Origin: Anaerobaca sp035448545
GTDB taxonomy: Bacteria; Planctomycetota; Phycisphaerae; Sedimentisphaerales; Anaerobacaceae
Direction: 5' to 3'
Length of the DNA: 64,000 bases
Assembly: GCA_035448545.1 (NCBI GenBank)
Contig: DAOTJE010000002.1
Span: forward strand, 186,001-250,000
This document shows positions 52,569-61,573 of this stretch, one piece after another (within the stretch, counting starts at the first letter, position 1; each line of letters begins with the position of its first letter). Position numbers and translations under genes: made by a program. Below the pieces are notes generated by a model, which was given only the letters and a program-made list of their open reading frames with translations, ran no database searches and was not told where the DNA came from.

Positions 52569-54878
52569 CTATCTGTCTTTGGAGCCGGCCGGAGCCAGTT
52601 GAGCCAGCAGTTCAATTGCCGCATCGGCCATCCGTTCGCCACTGCCCGGCGCCACCCGCGAGTTGACCGTCTCGTAGCTGCCTTCGGCGAAGGCCTTGCG
52701 AGTCGGGATATACCCCGGGGCATCCTGGCACAGCTCAATGATGAGCGTGGTGGCAAACGGGCTGGCCTGCCTGATCGCCAGACCCAGATCGACGAAGACC
52801 TCGCCCGGCAGGCCGACCACGGCGACCTCGTCGCTGAGCCGGAAGACCTGGACCTCCAGCGGCAGCGTGGGACCGCCCCGCCACTGAACCGCGAGGATCT
52901 TGTATGCGCGAACCTGATCGAGGAACGGAAGGTCCTGCGTGCCGACCTTGTGGATATCGCGTCTGGCCTGTTCGATCTCTTCGGCGGTAAACGTCTGCAA
53001 CGGCGCTTCGACAACTGCCCGCGCAACCGCCAGCGACGGAACCTTGACAGCCTTCAGGTCCGCCAGCGCGTCGACCACGGTCTGCGCCAGCGTGCGGCCG
53101 ATCTCCTCGGTCTTCAAACGCTCGTGACGAGTAACGTCGATATGATTGATGTCGCCGCAAGTGCCGGTCCCGAAGAGCAGCGTAAACTCCTCACCCAGCG
53201 TCCGGCGTAATTCCTGTTCCAGATAATACGGATAGTCGGCACTGTACCGCGTGCCCCCCACCGTGTCGAGATGCAGGGCGAAGTTGACCAGACCTGCCAG
53301 CGCCTCATTCCGGTCGGCCGTGCGGAACAGAACCACCCCAACCGACGGATCGATCGGGCCGGCGGCGCGCACGATGTCCGGATTCAGCACGCCGGGATTG
53401 AACCGCACGGTCCCGTCCTTCATGTGGAAACGGCGGTTGAACGAAAGCCCCTGCTGCTGCGCAATGCCGGCCTCCACTCGTACGGGCCGGACGGCCGAGT
53501 CGGCCTGGCAGATCGCCTGCACGATCCGGTCGGTCAGCATCGCCGCATAATCCACGCTCTCGCAAGGGTCCTGCCCATTCTTGGCCACGGCCTGCTCGTG
53601 AAAATAGTTGCGAAGTGCGCCGAAATAGAGTGGCCCCGTATGCGAATGCGTCGCCGCCAGGAGAATGTTGGCGGCGGGAATACCGGTGGCGGATTCGGCC
53701 TGCCGGCGCGCCGCCCCGGACACTTCGGGAGACAGCCCGATGATGTCACAGAACACCATGGCGGCCTTCGTCGCACCCTGGCGGATTACAATAGCCTTGG
53801 CATGGAGCGGATCGGATACGCCGTCGCTGAGACGCTCGTGGAAGTAGCCGCTCATGCGATAGCCCAGGGGCGGCGTAATGTCCACAATGCCCACCCCTGC
53901 CTCCAGCGAGTCGCGGCGTGTGGCATGGTCGGCCCGTTGCGACTTCTGCCCGGTCAGCTCTTCGAGGAAGCGCCGGGCCTTTTTGGCCTCCTCCAGTGTG
54001 TGCGGCAGATCGCCCGGGTCGAGACACTCGACAACCAGAGGCCCGCCCTCGAATCCGCCGGCATTCAACAGGTCGAAGACAACGCGGAAATCGACCTGCC
54101 CGGTCCCCGGTGTCACCAGCACGTCTTTCGGGTGACGATAATCCTTCACACACATACCCGTGACAAGACCATTCACCGACGGCGCATCCTCCACCGGGCT
54201 CAACTCGCCGTTGGAATAGTAATAGATGTTGCCCGGATCATACCAGATGCGGAAGTTCTCGTGGCCGACGGACGCGACCGCGTCGCGGCATTGGGGCCCC
54301 GTGGCATTGAGTCCACCATGCGGCTTGATGCTGATGCCGATGCCCCGCTCGGCCGCATAGTCGCAACATTCGGCGATGGCCTTGTAGTAGGCGTCATAGA
54401 GCTTTCGGTCGCCGGTGCCGCCCATGAGCAGATTCGTCGAGCCGCAGGCGGCGCAGTTCTCGATCAGCCTGCGAAGTCCCTCGATGCCCGCCTCCAGGGA
54501 TCGGGCCACCGGGATGTCCCCACCGTAAACCGAGATCACTTTCAGGCCGCGTCGTCGAACCTCGTCTCCGACGCGTAGGGCTTCTTCGATCGGGGTAGCC
54601 ACCGAAATCACCAGATGCGTCTCGGACTTCGTCGTCATCAGCCCGACGTACTGGTACCCTGCTTCGGCGATCGCATCCAATGCCACGCGGTAGTCATACT
54701 GGTCCCACGGTCGCGTGTAGCAGCCGATCTGCCAGCGGGGCTTGTCCGTCCGGGCGTGCAGGACCTCGACATTGGCCAGGGTCCAGCCGGCGGCACCAAT
54801 CTGGACCGCCCGAGTCAAAAACCCACGACGGGAAAGTGTGTCCGGCGACAGGTCTTCATTCTGTCTGCGTCTCTTCAT
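52569..54878 (-). CDS. Fusion of a TIM-barrel sugar isomerase and a neutral-ceramidase-like domain
   Basis: A 769-aa exported protein joining two enzymes. A twin-arginine signal (SRRGFLTRAVQIGAAGW) is followed by a xylose-isomerase-like TIM barrel of about residues 45-310 (WQIGCYTRPWDQYDYRVALD; NFRIWYDPGNIYYYSNG; GPLVVECLDPGD). Residues 335-760 resemble alkaline/neutral ceramidase: EAGVGIVDITPPLGYRMSGY, LLAATHSHTGPLYFGAL, NFALHLDTVGG, GTGTCGDINHID. The conserved His residues of the zinc site are visible in THSHTG and HLDT. ATG 54878 follows GGAGAG. It lies 23 bases after the stop of the Gfo/Idh/MocA gene. Planctomycetes carry many ceramidase-like proteins without sphingolipids, so the substrate is open. 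Confidence 0.82.
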   Translation of the reverse strand: MKRRRQNEDLSPDTLSRRGFLTRAVQIGAAGWTLANVEVLHARTDKPRWQIGCYTRPWDQYDYRVALDAIAEAGYQYVGLMTTKSETHLVISVATPIEEALRVGDEVRRRGLKVISVYGGDIPVARSLEAGIEGLRRLIENCAACGSTNLLMGGTGDRKLYDAYYKAIAECCDYAAERGIGISIKPHGGLNATGPQCRDAVASVGHENFRIWYDPGNIYYYSNGELSPVEDAPSVNGLVTGMCVKDYRHPKDVLVTPGTGQVDFRVVFDLLNAGGFEGGPLVVECLDPGDLPHTLEEAKKARRFLEELTGQKSQRADHATRRDSLEAGVGIVDITPPLGYRMSGYFHERLSDGVSDPLHAKAIVIRQGATKAAMVFCDIIGLSPEVSGAARRQAESATGIPAANILLAATHSHTGPLYFGALRNYFHEQAVAKNGQDPCESVDYAAMLTDRIVQAICQADSAVRPVRVEAGIAQQQGLSFNRRFHMKDGTVRFNPGVLNPDIVRAAGPIDPSVGVVLFRTADRNEALAGLVNFALHLDTVGGTRYSADYPYYLEQELRRTLGEEFTLLFGTGTCGDINHIDVTRHERLKTEEIGRTLAQTVVDALADLKAVKVPSLAVARAVVEAPLQTFTAEEIEQARRDIHKVGTQDLPFLDQVRAYKILAVQWRGGPTLPLEVQVFRLSDEVAVVGLPGEVFVDLGLAIRQASPFATTLIIELCQDAPGYIPTRKAFAEGSYETVNSRVAPGSGERMADAAIELLAQLAPAGSKDR

Positions 54879-54901
54879 AGTCCGATACTCTCCAGAGAAA
54901 A

Positions 54902-56152
54902 TCACCCTTCGCGGATTTCGCGCTTCTGCGGGTCGTATATCATACGTTTGCCGGTGTCAAACGCCCGAACAGCCATCAGGCAGGCAACCGCATGTTGATA
55001 TCCGGCGTCGATCGACGCATTGGGCGTCTGCCGCGACCGCAGGCACTGGAGCCAGTTGAGGAAATGGTCCGGCTGCGGCACATCCTCGACGGGATTGCGT
55101 CCCCGGATATCGCCTCTGCGTTTGCCTCCGCCCTCTGCGGTCAGCACAGGCGCGGTCCAGGTCACCATATCCAGCACGCCCTGGTCGCCGAAGATCTTGA
55201 AGCTGTTGCCGCTGCCGTTGCCGAAATTGGTCGAGTAGCTGACCATGAAGCCCTCGGGATAGATCCAAAGGGCCTGGACGTGGTCGGGACAGGTGAACTG
55301 GTGCTCGTCCTTCCAGACAAAGGTCCCGCCGAGGCAGACGCAACTGGACGGGAAGGTTGCGCCGGTGATGTAGTGGACCAGGTCGATGAAATGGCTGCCG
55401 AGTCCGCTGACCGGGCCGTCGGAGAAATCGCGATAGCCGTACCAGCCGGAGTAAAGCACCGGATCGAAGGGCCGCGAAGGCAAGTCCATGAGGAACTCCT
55501 GCCAGTCCACGTCCTGCTCTTTTACATCCTTGAGGTACGAATACCAGTAGGGTCGCTCGCCGTTGCGGCACTGCTCGATCCGGCCTACGGCCCCCAGAAT
55601 ACCCGAACGATACACCTTCCGACAGCCCGCAAAGCTCGGCAGACTGCGCAACTGAGTACCGACCTGCGCGACGATGTTGGCTTTCTTGACGGCGTCATAC
55701 GCGTCGCGCAGGCGGTCCATGCGCATCGCCAGCGGTTTTTCACAGTAGACATCCTTGCCGGCTTCGGCGACCGCCTGGAGGTGGGTCGTGTGTTGATGGT
55801 CACACGAGGCGATCATTACGGCGTCCACGTCGTCGAGCGCGACCAGATCGCGGTACGAGACGAATTGCCGCGCCGGTCGGCCGTACCACTCCGCGGCCTG
55901 AGCCGACGCGAGCTCGCGACGGACGCGCCAAGGATCACACACGGCGGTGATCTCGATATTCTGCTCCTTGGCGTAGGCGTGAACCCCCTTCATGTGCGCG
56001 TTGACGCCACGGTCGCCGCAACCGATGATCCCGATGGAGATGCGGTCGTTGGCGCCGATGATGCGGGAGTAGCTCGCGGCCGGAAAGGCCAGAGCGGCGC
56101 CTCCGGCCACGCTGCTTTTCAGGAATGTGCGACGAGAGAGGGACTGCTTCAT
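54902..56152 (-). CDS. Tat-exported Gfo/Idh/MocA family oxidoreductase
   Basis: A 416-aa NAD(P)-dependent oxidoreductase. The Tat signal is LSRRTFLKSSVAGGAALAFP. The dinucleotide motif is ISIGIIGCGDRGVN and the family motif AGKDVYCEKPLAMRM carries the conserved Lys. DDVDAVMIASCDHQHT is also typical. It differs from the paralog at 15867-17351 throughout. AAGGAGGCACAACC precedes ATG 56152. First of two genes with the isomerase-ceramidase fusion, under the promoter at 56246-56274. Confidence 0.87.
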   Translation of the reverse strand: MKQSLSRRTFLKSSVAGGAALAFPAASYSRIIGANDRISIGIIGCGDRGVNAHMKGVHAYAKEQNIEITAVCDPWRVRRELASAQAAEWYGRPARQFVSYRDLVALDDVDAVMIASCDHQHTTHLQAVAEAGKDVYCEKPLAMRMDRLRDAYDAVKKANIVAQVGTQLRSLPSFAGCRKVYRSGILGAVGRIEQCRNGERPYWYSYLKDVKEQDVDWQEFLMDLPSRPFDPVLYSGWYGYRDFSDGPVSGLGSHFIDLVHYITGATFPSSCVCLGGTFVWKDEHQFTCPDHVQALWIYPEGFMVSYSTNFGNGSGNSFKIFGDQGVLDMVTWTAPVLTAEGGGKRRGDIRGRNPVEDVPQPDHFLNWLQCLRSRQTPNASIDAGYQHAVACLMAVRAFDTGKRMIYDPQKREIREG

Positions 56153-56245
56153 GGTTGTGCCTCCTTCAGGGCCGGGCAGGCCGCTGCGGCGGTCCCGCCT
56201 GTCACATGGACACTGTTGCGAGCACTGTGCCTACCAACCGCTGCG

Positions 56246-56274
56246 ATTATACCCGGTCCCATCGGTGGCGACAA
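56246..56274 (-). promoter_or_regulatory. Promoter of the Gfo/Idh/MocA-fusion gene pair
   Basis: Minus strand TTGTCG (56269-56274), 17 bases, perfect TATAAT (56246-56251). The rest of the gap to 56480 shows no gene. Confidence 0.7.
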
Positions 56275-56480
56275 TCCTCGATGATTTATCACGTGTGGTG
56301 GCCTTGAAGAGCAAGACGGCACAGCCGCCCTATGAGATCGGCAAGACCGGGGCCGCCATGCTGCGGCGGAGCGACGACCCGTCGCATGAACCGGTCCGCG
56401 GGACCGAAATGATTCAGACCCATGTGATCGTGCAAGAGTCGACGGAGCGTGATCCGTCGGCATTTCTTCCTGGGCCGTCT

Positions 56481-58616
56481 TCATCGTGACAGATGAACCG
56501 TCAGTCCCGTACCGGAGTCGATTCGAATCCGGTCCTGTGAAGAACCCCGCTCGACAACGACATCGAAGCGACCCTCTTCCTCGCTGAGCCGGACGCCTGT
56601 AACGGTCGGCCTGCCGCCGGCAGGGACCGGTTCGAGAACGGCGGCGTAGTTCATGTCGCGTCCTTCGCGGCCGATCATGACCATGGGCACGCGATCCGTC
56701 ACCGAGCCTCCGACACCGTCGCCGACCGCCACGATAGTCCCCTGCCCCGCTGCCGTTGTAAGATATGTGGCCACGGCCGGATCCTCGAACACGACGCGGA
56801 CCATTGCATCCGTCGTACCCTGCCTGATGTGCTGGATATATTCACTGCCCGGGCAATCGGCTCTTGGATCGGCGGTCTGTGCAGCGACGTCGCAGACCGC
56901 TCGAGCGCCCCTGTTGTGATACAGCCAGTCAAAACGCCGATCCCGGTCCGCGTGCAGCGTGTCGAGCACCAGGAGATAGGTCTCCGTCAGTACGAGCAAT
57001 CGTTCGTGCTTCACGCCGGGATACGCGGCGTCACAGGTGGCGCCGGCGGCCACATAACCATCCGCCCGTTCGAACAACGTCAGTTTGCCCGTAGCCGGCA
57101 TCTGACTGCGGCCATCGACGAGGACCGCGTTGTGTCCGATGGTCGCCTTGTACCAGTGGCTGTGAATGGGCAGGCGGTAGGCCTGGCTCCTGGCCCGGCC
57201 GGGGTCCACACCCAGCTCCTTGCCGTACCCATAGAAGACGAAGCTCAGCTTGTCGAAGTGCCCATGGAAACCACCATAAGGACCAAATGTCATGGCGGCC
57301 GTCAGTCCCGCCGGACCGCCCATCCGCAGGATCGCATGGCCCGCATCCTCAAAGACTTTGCTCTCCAGAACCGGCACGTCGGCGACCTTCCCCGGCGGAC
57401 GGCCCAGCAGCAGGCCGTCGAAACCCGGCTCGCTGGGCAACAGAGCCAGTATGCGCGGGTCGCGATAGGCATGATAAGCCGGTTCGTATAGGGCACCCAC
57501 GCTCTTGACCGACGAATTCACGTCATCGCCGAAGCGAGGCAACATCCCATCCGCCATCGTATACTCGATCGGCAGCGTAAACATCTTCTTCAGTCGCTCG
57601 TCGCCCCATAAGTCGATCCCCAGCCGGCGGGCCGTCTCCGCCATGATCACCAACGCCCTAAGCGTGTAGAAATGATAACCCCAACTGTTCTCGTACCACA
57701 TCCCTTCCCGCGAAACGGAGACGTCCATCTGATGGTAGAACCCGTTCTCCGGGTCCGCGACAGCCTTGCGAATCCAGTCCGGGTCGCGAAGCAGCGCGCC
57801 GCCCCACATCATGGCGGCATTGTGCCAGGTCTGCCAGTTGCTCTTGCCTGCCTTGTTCCGATCGATCGTCTCGAGCATGGGCAGCAGCAGTCCATCCGCA
57901 ATCGTACGGTGATCCTCCGCCGAGAGCACACCCGAATCGTAGATGAGATCGTACGCCGGCCCGATGGACGTCGCCAGGGCCGAGGCCTCGGTGAGCGTCT
58001 GCTCGTAGAGGTGCCCTCCCGCCTTCTTTCCCCAGGAGTCGCCCGCTTTCAGAGAGGCGCTGTGATAGGGATAGGTGCGATACCGATCCGCGTAGCCCAG
58101 CAGGACCCCGGCAGCGTACCGAGCGAATTCCTCCCGACCACAGATCGCATACGCCCAGGCCGCAGTCTCCATCCGCTGGAGGTTGCGCCCGTGCTGCCGG
58201 CTGAAGATCACGTCATCGTAGGGAGGTCCCGAATAGACCTTCTTGCACTTGGGACACTGGTGATGGGTCTCATCAATGGTCTGGAGGGCCGTCTCGCACT
58301 GGTCGCACTGATACCACTGGTTGTGCTGCCCGCCGCGAGGTGGAAAGTCGACGGGGTCGCCGATGAATCTCTGGGCCTCTTCGACACGGGCTGCCGCAAT
58401 ACGTCGTTCAGACCCGCCGGCATGATCCGCCTGCCGCAGCCGCTCCAATTCGCTGGCGGTGCACACCAGATATGGGTGCTTCACGTCGGGAAGGGTGATT
58501 TGCAAATCGCTTGCCCCGCCGGATGCGGCGGAACCGGTCAGGAAGGCCGTCGCGAGCGGACTGAAGAACAGGAGAAAACGCCAGGTAAGATGGATGTCGG
58601 CATGCTTTGCGCTCAT
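56481..58616 (-). CDS. Heparinase II/III-like polysaccharide lyase with a zinc-ribbon-like insert
   Basis: A 711-aa exported enzyme of the alginate-lyase/heparinase II-III group (PL15/PL17-like). The N-terminal part is an (alpha/alpha) toroid with SNWQTWHNAAMMWGGALLRD, where the Asn-His pair is typical of these lyases, and YENSWGYHFYTLRALVIMAE. The C-terminal beta-sandwich contains FGPYGGFHGHFDKLSFVFYG. Near residue 103 an insert carries two CxxC pairs (QCDQCETALQTI and HHQCPKCKKVY), which look like a zinc ribbon. Uronate-containing glycans are the likely substrates. It has its own promoter (58665-58693). The signal peptide is LLFFSPLATAFLTGSAASG. Confidence 0.83.
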   Translation of the reverse strand: MSAKHADIHLTWRFLLFFSPLATAFLTGSAASGGASDLQITLPDVKHPYLVCTASELERLRQADHAGGSERRIAAARVEEAQRFIGDPVDFPPRGGQHNQWYQCDQCETALQTIDETHHQCPKCKKVYSGPPYDDVIFSRQHGRNLQRMETAAWAYAICGREEFARYAAGVLLGYADRYRTYPYHSASLKAGDSWGKKAGGHLYEQTLTEASALATSIGPAYDLIYDSGVLSAEDHRTIADGLLLPMLETIDRNKAGKSNWQTWHNAAMMWGGALLRDPDWIRKAVADPENGFYHQMDVSVSREGMWYENSWGYHFYTLRALVIMAETARRLGIDLWGDERLKKMFTLPIEYTMADGMLPRFGDDVNSSVKSVGALYEPAYHAYRDPRILALLPSEPGFDGLLLGRPPGKVADVPVLESKVFEDAGHAILRMGGPAGLTAAMTFGPYGGFHGHFDKLSFVFYGYGKELGVDPGRARSQAYRLPIHSHWYKATIGHNAVLVDGRSQMPATGKLTLFERADGYVAAGATCDAAYPGVKHERLLVLTETYLLVLDTLHADRDRRFDWLYHNRGARAVCDVAAQTADPRADCPGSEYIQHIRQGTTDAMVRVVFEDPAVATYLTTAAGQGTIVAVGDGVGGSVTDRVPMVMIGREGRDMNYAAVLEPVPAGGRPTVTGVRLSEEEGRFDVVVERGSSQDRIRIDSGTGLTVHLSR

Positions 58617-58664
58617 GGAGTCGTCCTCACCACAAGACCGCGCATGTTGCGCTCATCAGGGTCG

Positions 58665-58693
58665 AGCATATCACAGCCCCTGGCGCCTGTCAA
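58665..58693 (-). promoter_or_regulatory. Promoter of the lyase gene
   Basis: Minus strand TTGACA (58688-58693), 17 bases, TATGCT (58665-58670). Its -35 is five bases from that of the divergent dinB promoter. Confidence 0.75.
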
Positions 58694-58698
58694 ACGCG

Positions 58699-58726
58699 TT
58701 GCTCTTGATCGCCGTGCTGGTAGAAT
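58699..58726 (+). promoter_or_regulatory. Candidate promoter of the DNA polymerase IV gene
   Basis: TTGCTC (58699-58704), 16 bases, TAGAAT (58721-58726). The -10 lies only 13 bases before the ATG at 58740, so the leader is very short or absent. No LexA-type box was recognised. Confidence 0.5.
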
Positions 58727-58739
58727 AGCGGTCAGGATC

Positions 58740-59912
58740 ATGCATGCGCATATGAATAGAGTCCGTCAGATCATTCACGTGGACATGGACGCCTTCTATG
58801 CGTCCGTCGAGCAGCGCGATCGACCCGAGCTGCGAGGTAAAGCCGTCATCGTCGCCGGCGACCCGAAGGCGCGAGGTGTGGTCAGCGCCGCGTCCTACGA
58901 AGCCCGGAGGTTCGGCATCCACAGCGCCATGCCGACGGCGCAGGCGCTGCGGCGTTGTCCGCACGCCATCCTCCTGCCGGTCCGCATGGAGCGCTACGCG
59001 GAGATCTCGCACGAGATTCAATTGATCTTCGAGCGGTACACGCCGCTGGTGGAGCCGATCTCGCTGGACGAGGCCTTCCTCGACGTGACCGCCAGCGTGA
59101 ATCTGTTCGGTCCGGCCGAGCGGATCGGACGGAGCATCAAGGAACAGATTGCGTCGCAGACGCAACTGACCGCCTCCGTCGGCGTGGCGCCGAACAAGTT
59201 CCTCGCCAAGCTCGCCTCCGACCTGAAGAAACCCGACGGCTTCGTCGTCATCACGGAACGGAACAAACAGGAGATTCTCGATCCGCTCGGCGTGGGGCGC
59301 ATCTGGGGCGTCGGCAAAGTGACGGAGAGGGCCCTCCATTCGCGCGGAATTCGCACCATCGCTGACCTTCGCGCGACGCCTGAGGCCGAGCTCACGACCA
59401 TCGTGGGCAACGGGGCGGCGGAACTGCTGAAGCTCGCCCGGGGAGAAGATGACAGCGAAGTCGAAGCGGTCCGGCAGGCCAAGAGCCTTTCAAGCGAACA
59501 GACCTTCGCCACGGACATCCACGATACCACCATCCTGCTCGGAGTCCTCCTCGAACAGGTGGAAGAGGTTGCGCAGCGGCTGCGCCGCCGCCGGCTGAAG
59601 GCCCGGACCGTGACACTGAAGCTGCGGTACGGAGATTTCCGCACGGTGACGCGAAGCGAGACGCTCGGCGAGGCCACGAATCAGACGCAGGTGCTGTGGG
59701 CCACTGCGGAGCGCGTGTTCCGCCAGTGGCAACGAAACGCGTCGGGCGCGCTTCGCCTGTTGGGATTCGGCGTCACAGGCCTTCAGTCGCAGGAGAGGAG
59801 CCAGGCCACGCTGTTTGCCGACCCGCAGGCGGAGAAGTTCGAAAGGCTGGACCAGGTCGTGGACGCAATTTGCGACCGCTACGGCCGACGCGCCGTCCAT
59901 CGCGGCACGTGA
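58740..59912 (+). CDS. dinB: DNA polymerase IV (Y-family translesion polymerase)
   Basis: A 390-aa error-prone polymerase that copies past DNA damage. The palm begins IIHVDMDAFYASVEQRDRPE with the first catalytic Asp. The second acidic pair is in EPISLDEAFLDVT, preceded by the steric-gate Phe/Tyr region. SVGVAPNKFLAKLASDLKKP and GVGRIWGVGKVTERALHSRG (helix-hairpin-helix thumb) follow. The little-finger domain is present to the C-terminus (TLKLRYGDFRTVTRSETLGE). The last residues lack an obvious beta-clamp motif, although ATLFAD may weakly serve. ATG 58740 or 58752 can start it. It runs toward the sugar isomerase gene. Confidence 0.92.
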   Translation: MHAHMNRVRQIIHVDMDAFYASVEQRDRPELRGKAVIVAGDPKARGVVSAASYEARRFGIHSAMPTAQALRRCPHAILLPVRMERYAEISHEIQLIFERYTPLVEPISLDEAFLDVTASVNLFGPAERIGRSIKEQIASQTQLTASVGVAPNKFLAKLASDLKKPDGFVVITERNKQEILDPLGVGRIWGVGKVTERALHSRGIRTIADLRATPEAELTTIVGNGAAELLKLARGEDDSEVEAVRQAKSLSSEQTFATDIHDTTILLGVLLEQVEEVAQRLRRRRLKARTVTLKLRYGDFRTVTRSETLGEATNQTQVLWATAERVFRQWQRNASGALRLLGFGVTGLQSQERSQATLFADPQAEKFERLDQVVDAICDRYGRRAVHRGT

Positions 59913-59934
59913 CCGGCCGGGCGACGACACCGAA

Positions 59935-60876
59935 TCAGGCGAAGGACAACCCCAGCTCTCGCGCAACCGAGCGAATGTGCGCCGCCGCCTGCTCGTATTC
60001 CTCGGCGTGTGCAAGGTGTTCGAGCATCAGTGGCACACCGGGCAGCTTGTTCAACTCGCGCAGGAACGTCGCGTAGTCAAGCCCGCCCTGGCCTGGACGC
60101 ACCTCATCCAAATGGGTCGTCAGCTTCGGGTGCAGAACGATGTCCTTGGCGTGACAGCTCTTGATATAAGGCCCGAGCTTCTCGAAGCATTCCGTAATGA
60201 GCGCGCCGTTGCCGTAGTATCGCTGCGGACTGCACACGAGATTCACGGGGTCCAGATGCGCCGCGAAGCGGTCGCGATCGATCGCCTGGATCAGACGAAC
60301 GTAGGAATCCGCCGAGTCCGGATAGGCCCAGGGCATCGTCTCCAGGGCGAACCACGTCCGCGTCGGCTTGACGTCGTCGATGATCCCGCGCGTCGTCTCG
60401 ACGATCATGTCGAACGTCTCCTCCGTGAAGTTCTCGGCCGCCGGGCCGTCCCACTGCATGCCGCGCGAGCCGGTGATATTCACGCAACAGCGGGCCCCGA
60501 TGCGATCCGCCAGGGCCAGTTGCTGGCGGCATTTCTCCAACGCGGCCTTGCGTTTCTCCTCATCGGGACTGATCGGGTTGCTCCAAGCCCCGACTTCCGC
60601 AATGACGATGTCCGCATCCCGGGCGGCCTGCTCGTAGGCCTTCACCACATCGTCACCGGCCTCGGCGCCCACCGGGCAGTAAGCGGCGCTGTACCCCAGC
60701 TTTCTGACCGCCCGGACCCATGCCTCGGGGTCCTGATACTTCTCGAACACCGGGCCGCCGAGCCGCAGACCACGGCGGGCCCCGCCCGAGGCCCTTGCGC
60801 CCAGATACAGTGAGGCCATCCCCGCCAGAGACATCCCCAGCAAATCCCGCCGTGATACTGCGTCGCTGCCGTCCAT
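59935..60876 (-). CDS. Tat-exported sugar phosphate isomerase/epimerase-like TIM-barrel protein
   Basis: A 313-aa member of the xylose-isomerase-like/AP-endonuclease-2 TIM barrel family. The Tat signal is VSRRDLLGMSLAGMASLYLG. Barrel landmarks are IVIAEVGAWSNPIS, RTWFALETMPWAYPDS, HLDPVNLVCSPQRYYGN and IKSCHAKDIVLHPKLTTHLD, where Glu, Asp and His residues usually bind the metal. Its reaction is unknown. ATG 60876 follows GAAGGAGGCAGAAGCG. It converges with dinB. A promoter lies at 60947-60975. Confidence 0.82.
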   Translation of the reverse strand: MDGSDAVSRRDLLGMSLAGMASLYLGARASGGARRGLRLGGPVFEKYQDPEAWVRAVRKLGYSAAYCPVGAEAGDDVVKAYEQAARDADIVIAEVGAWSNPISPDEEKRKAALEKCRQQLALADRIGARCCVNITGSRGMQWDGPAAENFTEETFDMIVETTRGIIDDVKPTRTWFALETMPWAYPDSADSYVRLIQAIDRDRFAAHLDPVNLVCSPQRYYGNGALITECFEKLGPYIKSCHAKDIVLHPKLTTHLDEVRPGQGGLDYATFLRELNKLPGVPLMLEHLAHAEEYEQAAAHIRSVARELGLSFA

Positions 60877-60946
60877 CGCTTCTGCCTCCTTCACACGGGT
60901 GCACTTCTCCTGCCCGAACCGAAGTGGTCCCGGCGCACATCGCCTC

Positions 60947-60975
60947 AGTGTAACCCAATCGCGGCCCGGCGACAA
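60947..60975 (-). promoter_or_regulatory. Promoter of the TIM-barrel protein gene
   Basis: Minus strand TTGTCG (60970-60975), 17 bases, TACACT (60947-60952). MITE-like copy 3 and its direct repeat begin seven bases beyond the -35. Confidence 0.6.
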
Positions 60976-60991
60976 GCTTGACTCACGCATG

Positions 60992-61230
60992 GGGTGCACT
61001 TGATGTCTGCAGGCAAACCTTCACCGGGGGCTGTAATCGACTTTGTCACTCCGACCGGAGCGCAGCGCAGTGGAGGAATCTGGCTGCGAAGAGGCTATTG
61101 CCTTATCCTCGGCCGGATTTCTCCGTGCGGGCTTCGCCCTTAGTCGAAATGACATCGGCCACGCTCTCCGAGATGACAGCCCCCCTTCCTGGCCTCGGCA
61201 GGAACCTACCTACAAACATGCAGTGCACCC
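60992..61230 (+). mobile_element. MITE-like element, copy 3
   Basis: 239 bases with intact ends GGGTGCAC...GTGCACCC. Flanking direct repeats are TCACGCATG (60983-60991) and TCACGCAGG (61231-61239), 8 of 9 matching. It shares the palindromic interior with copies 1 and 2 at scattered substitutions. It lies between two divergent promoters. Confidence 0.8.
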
Positions 61231-61257
61231 TCACGCAGGCGAAGTCCGCGATAGGGG

Positions 61258-61287
61258 TTGACCGGCCGCCTGCGGACGTGGTATCAT
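61258..61287 (+). promoter_or_regulatory. Promoter of the large secreted protein gene
   Basis: TTGACC (61258-61263), 18 bases, TATCAT (61282-61287). Confidence 0.6.
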
Positions 61288-61294
61288 GTCTGCT

Positions 61295-61573
61295 GTGAAG
61301 GGTTGGGACTTGTGTGGGCGCCAATCGCACGGTGCGGGGTCGTCATACCGCATCCCAGCCGTGGGAAGGGGCATGTCTGCGTTTTTCGGAGAAGGAAGCT
61401 TTCATTGATGCGTAGTCCGTTCGATTTCCACCGTTGCCCAGTCCGGGCTTAGCGCAACGGCCGGCAAGGCCGGGGCCGCATGCTCGTTGAAACGCATGAG
61501 ATTCCGTCCCGATGTCCGTGTCGGGATCGAGAGTTCAAAGCGACCGTGCTCTTGTGAAAAGGAGGGCTACACC
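61295..61573 (+). other. Long 5' leader of the secreted protein gene
   Basis: About 280 bases between the inferred transcription start and ATG 61574. It holds short stems such as GTTGC...GCAAC around 61432-61459 and GGCCGGCAAGGCCGG near 61460. I do not recognise a known riboswitch. Confidence 0.35.

Noticed and set aside
57672..58739. N-terminal 356-codon extension of the DNA polymerase IV frame
   Set aside because: It lies antisense to the lyase gene and across two divergent promoters; the polymerase homology starts at 58740-58790.
61295..61573. Long leader considered as a riboswitch
   Set aside because: Some stems are present, but no match to a known aptamer consensus could be made by eye.
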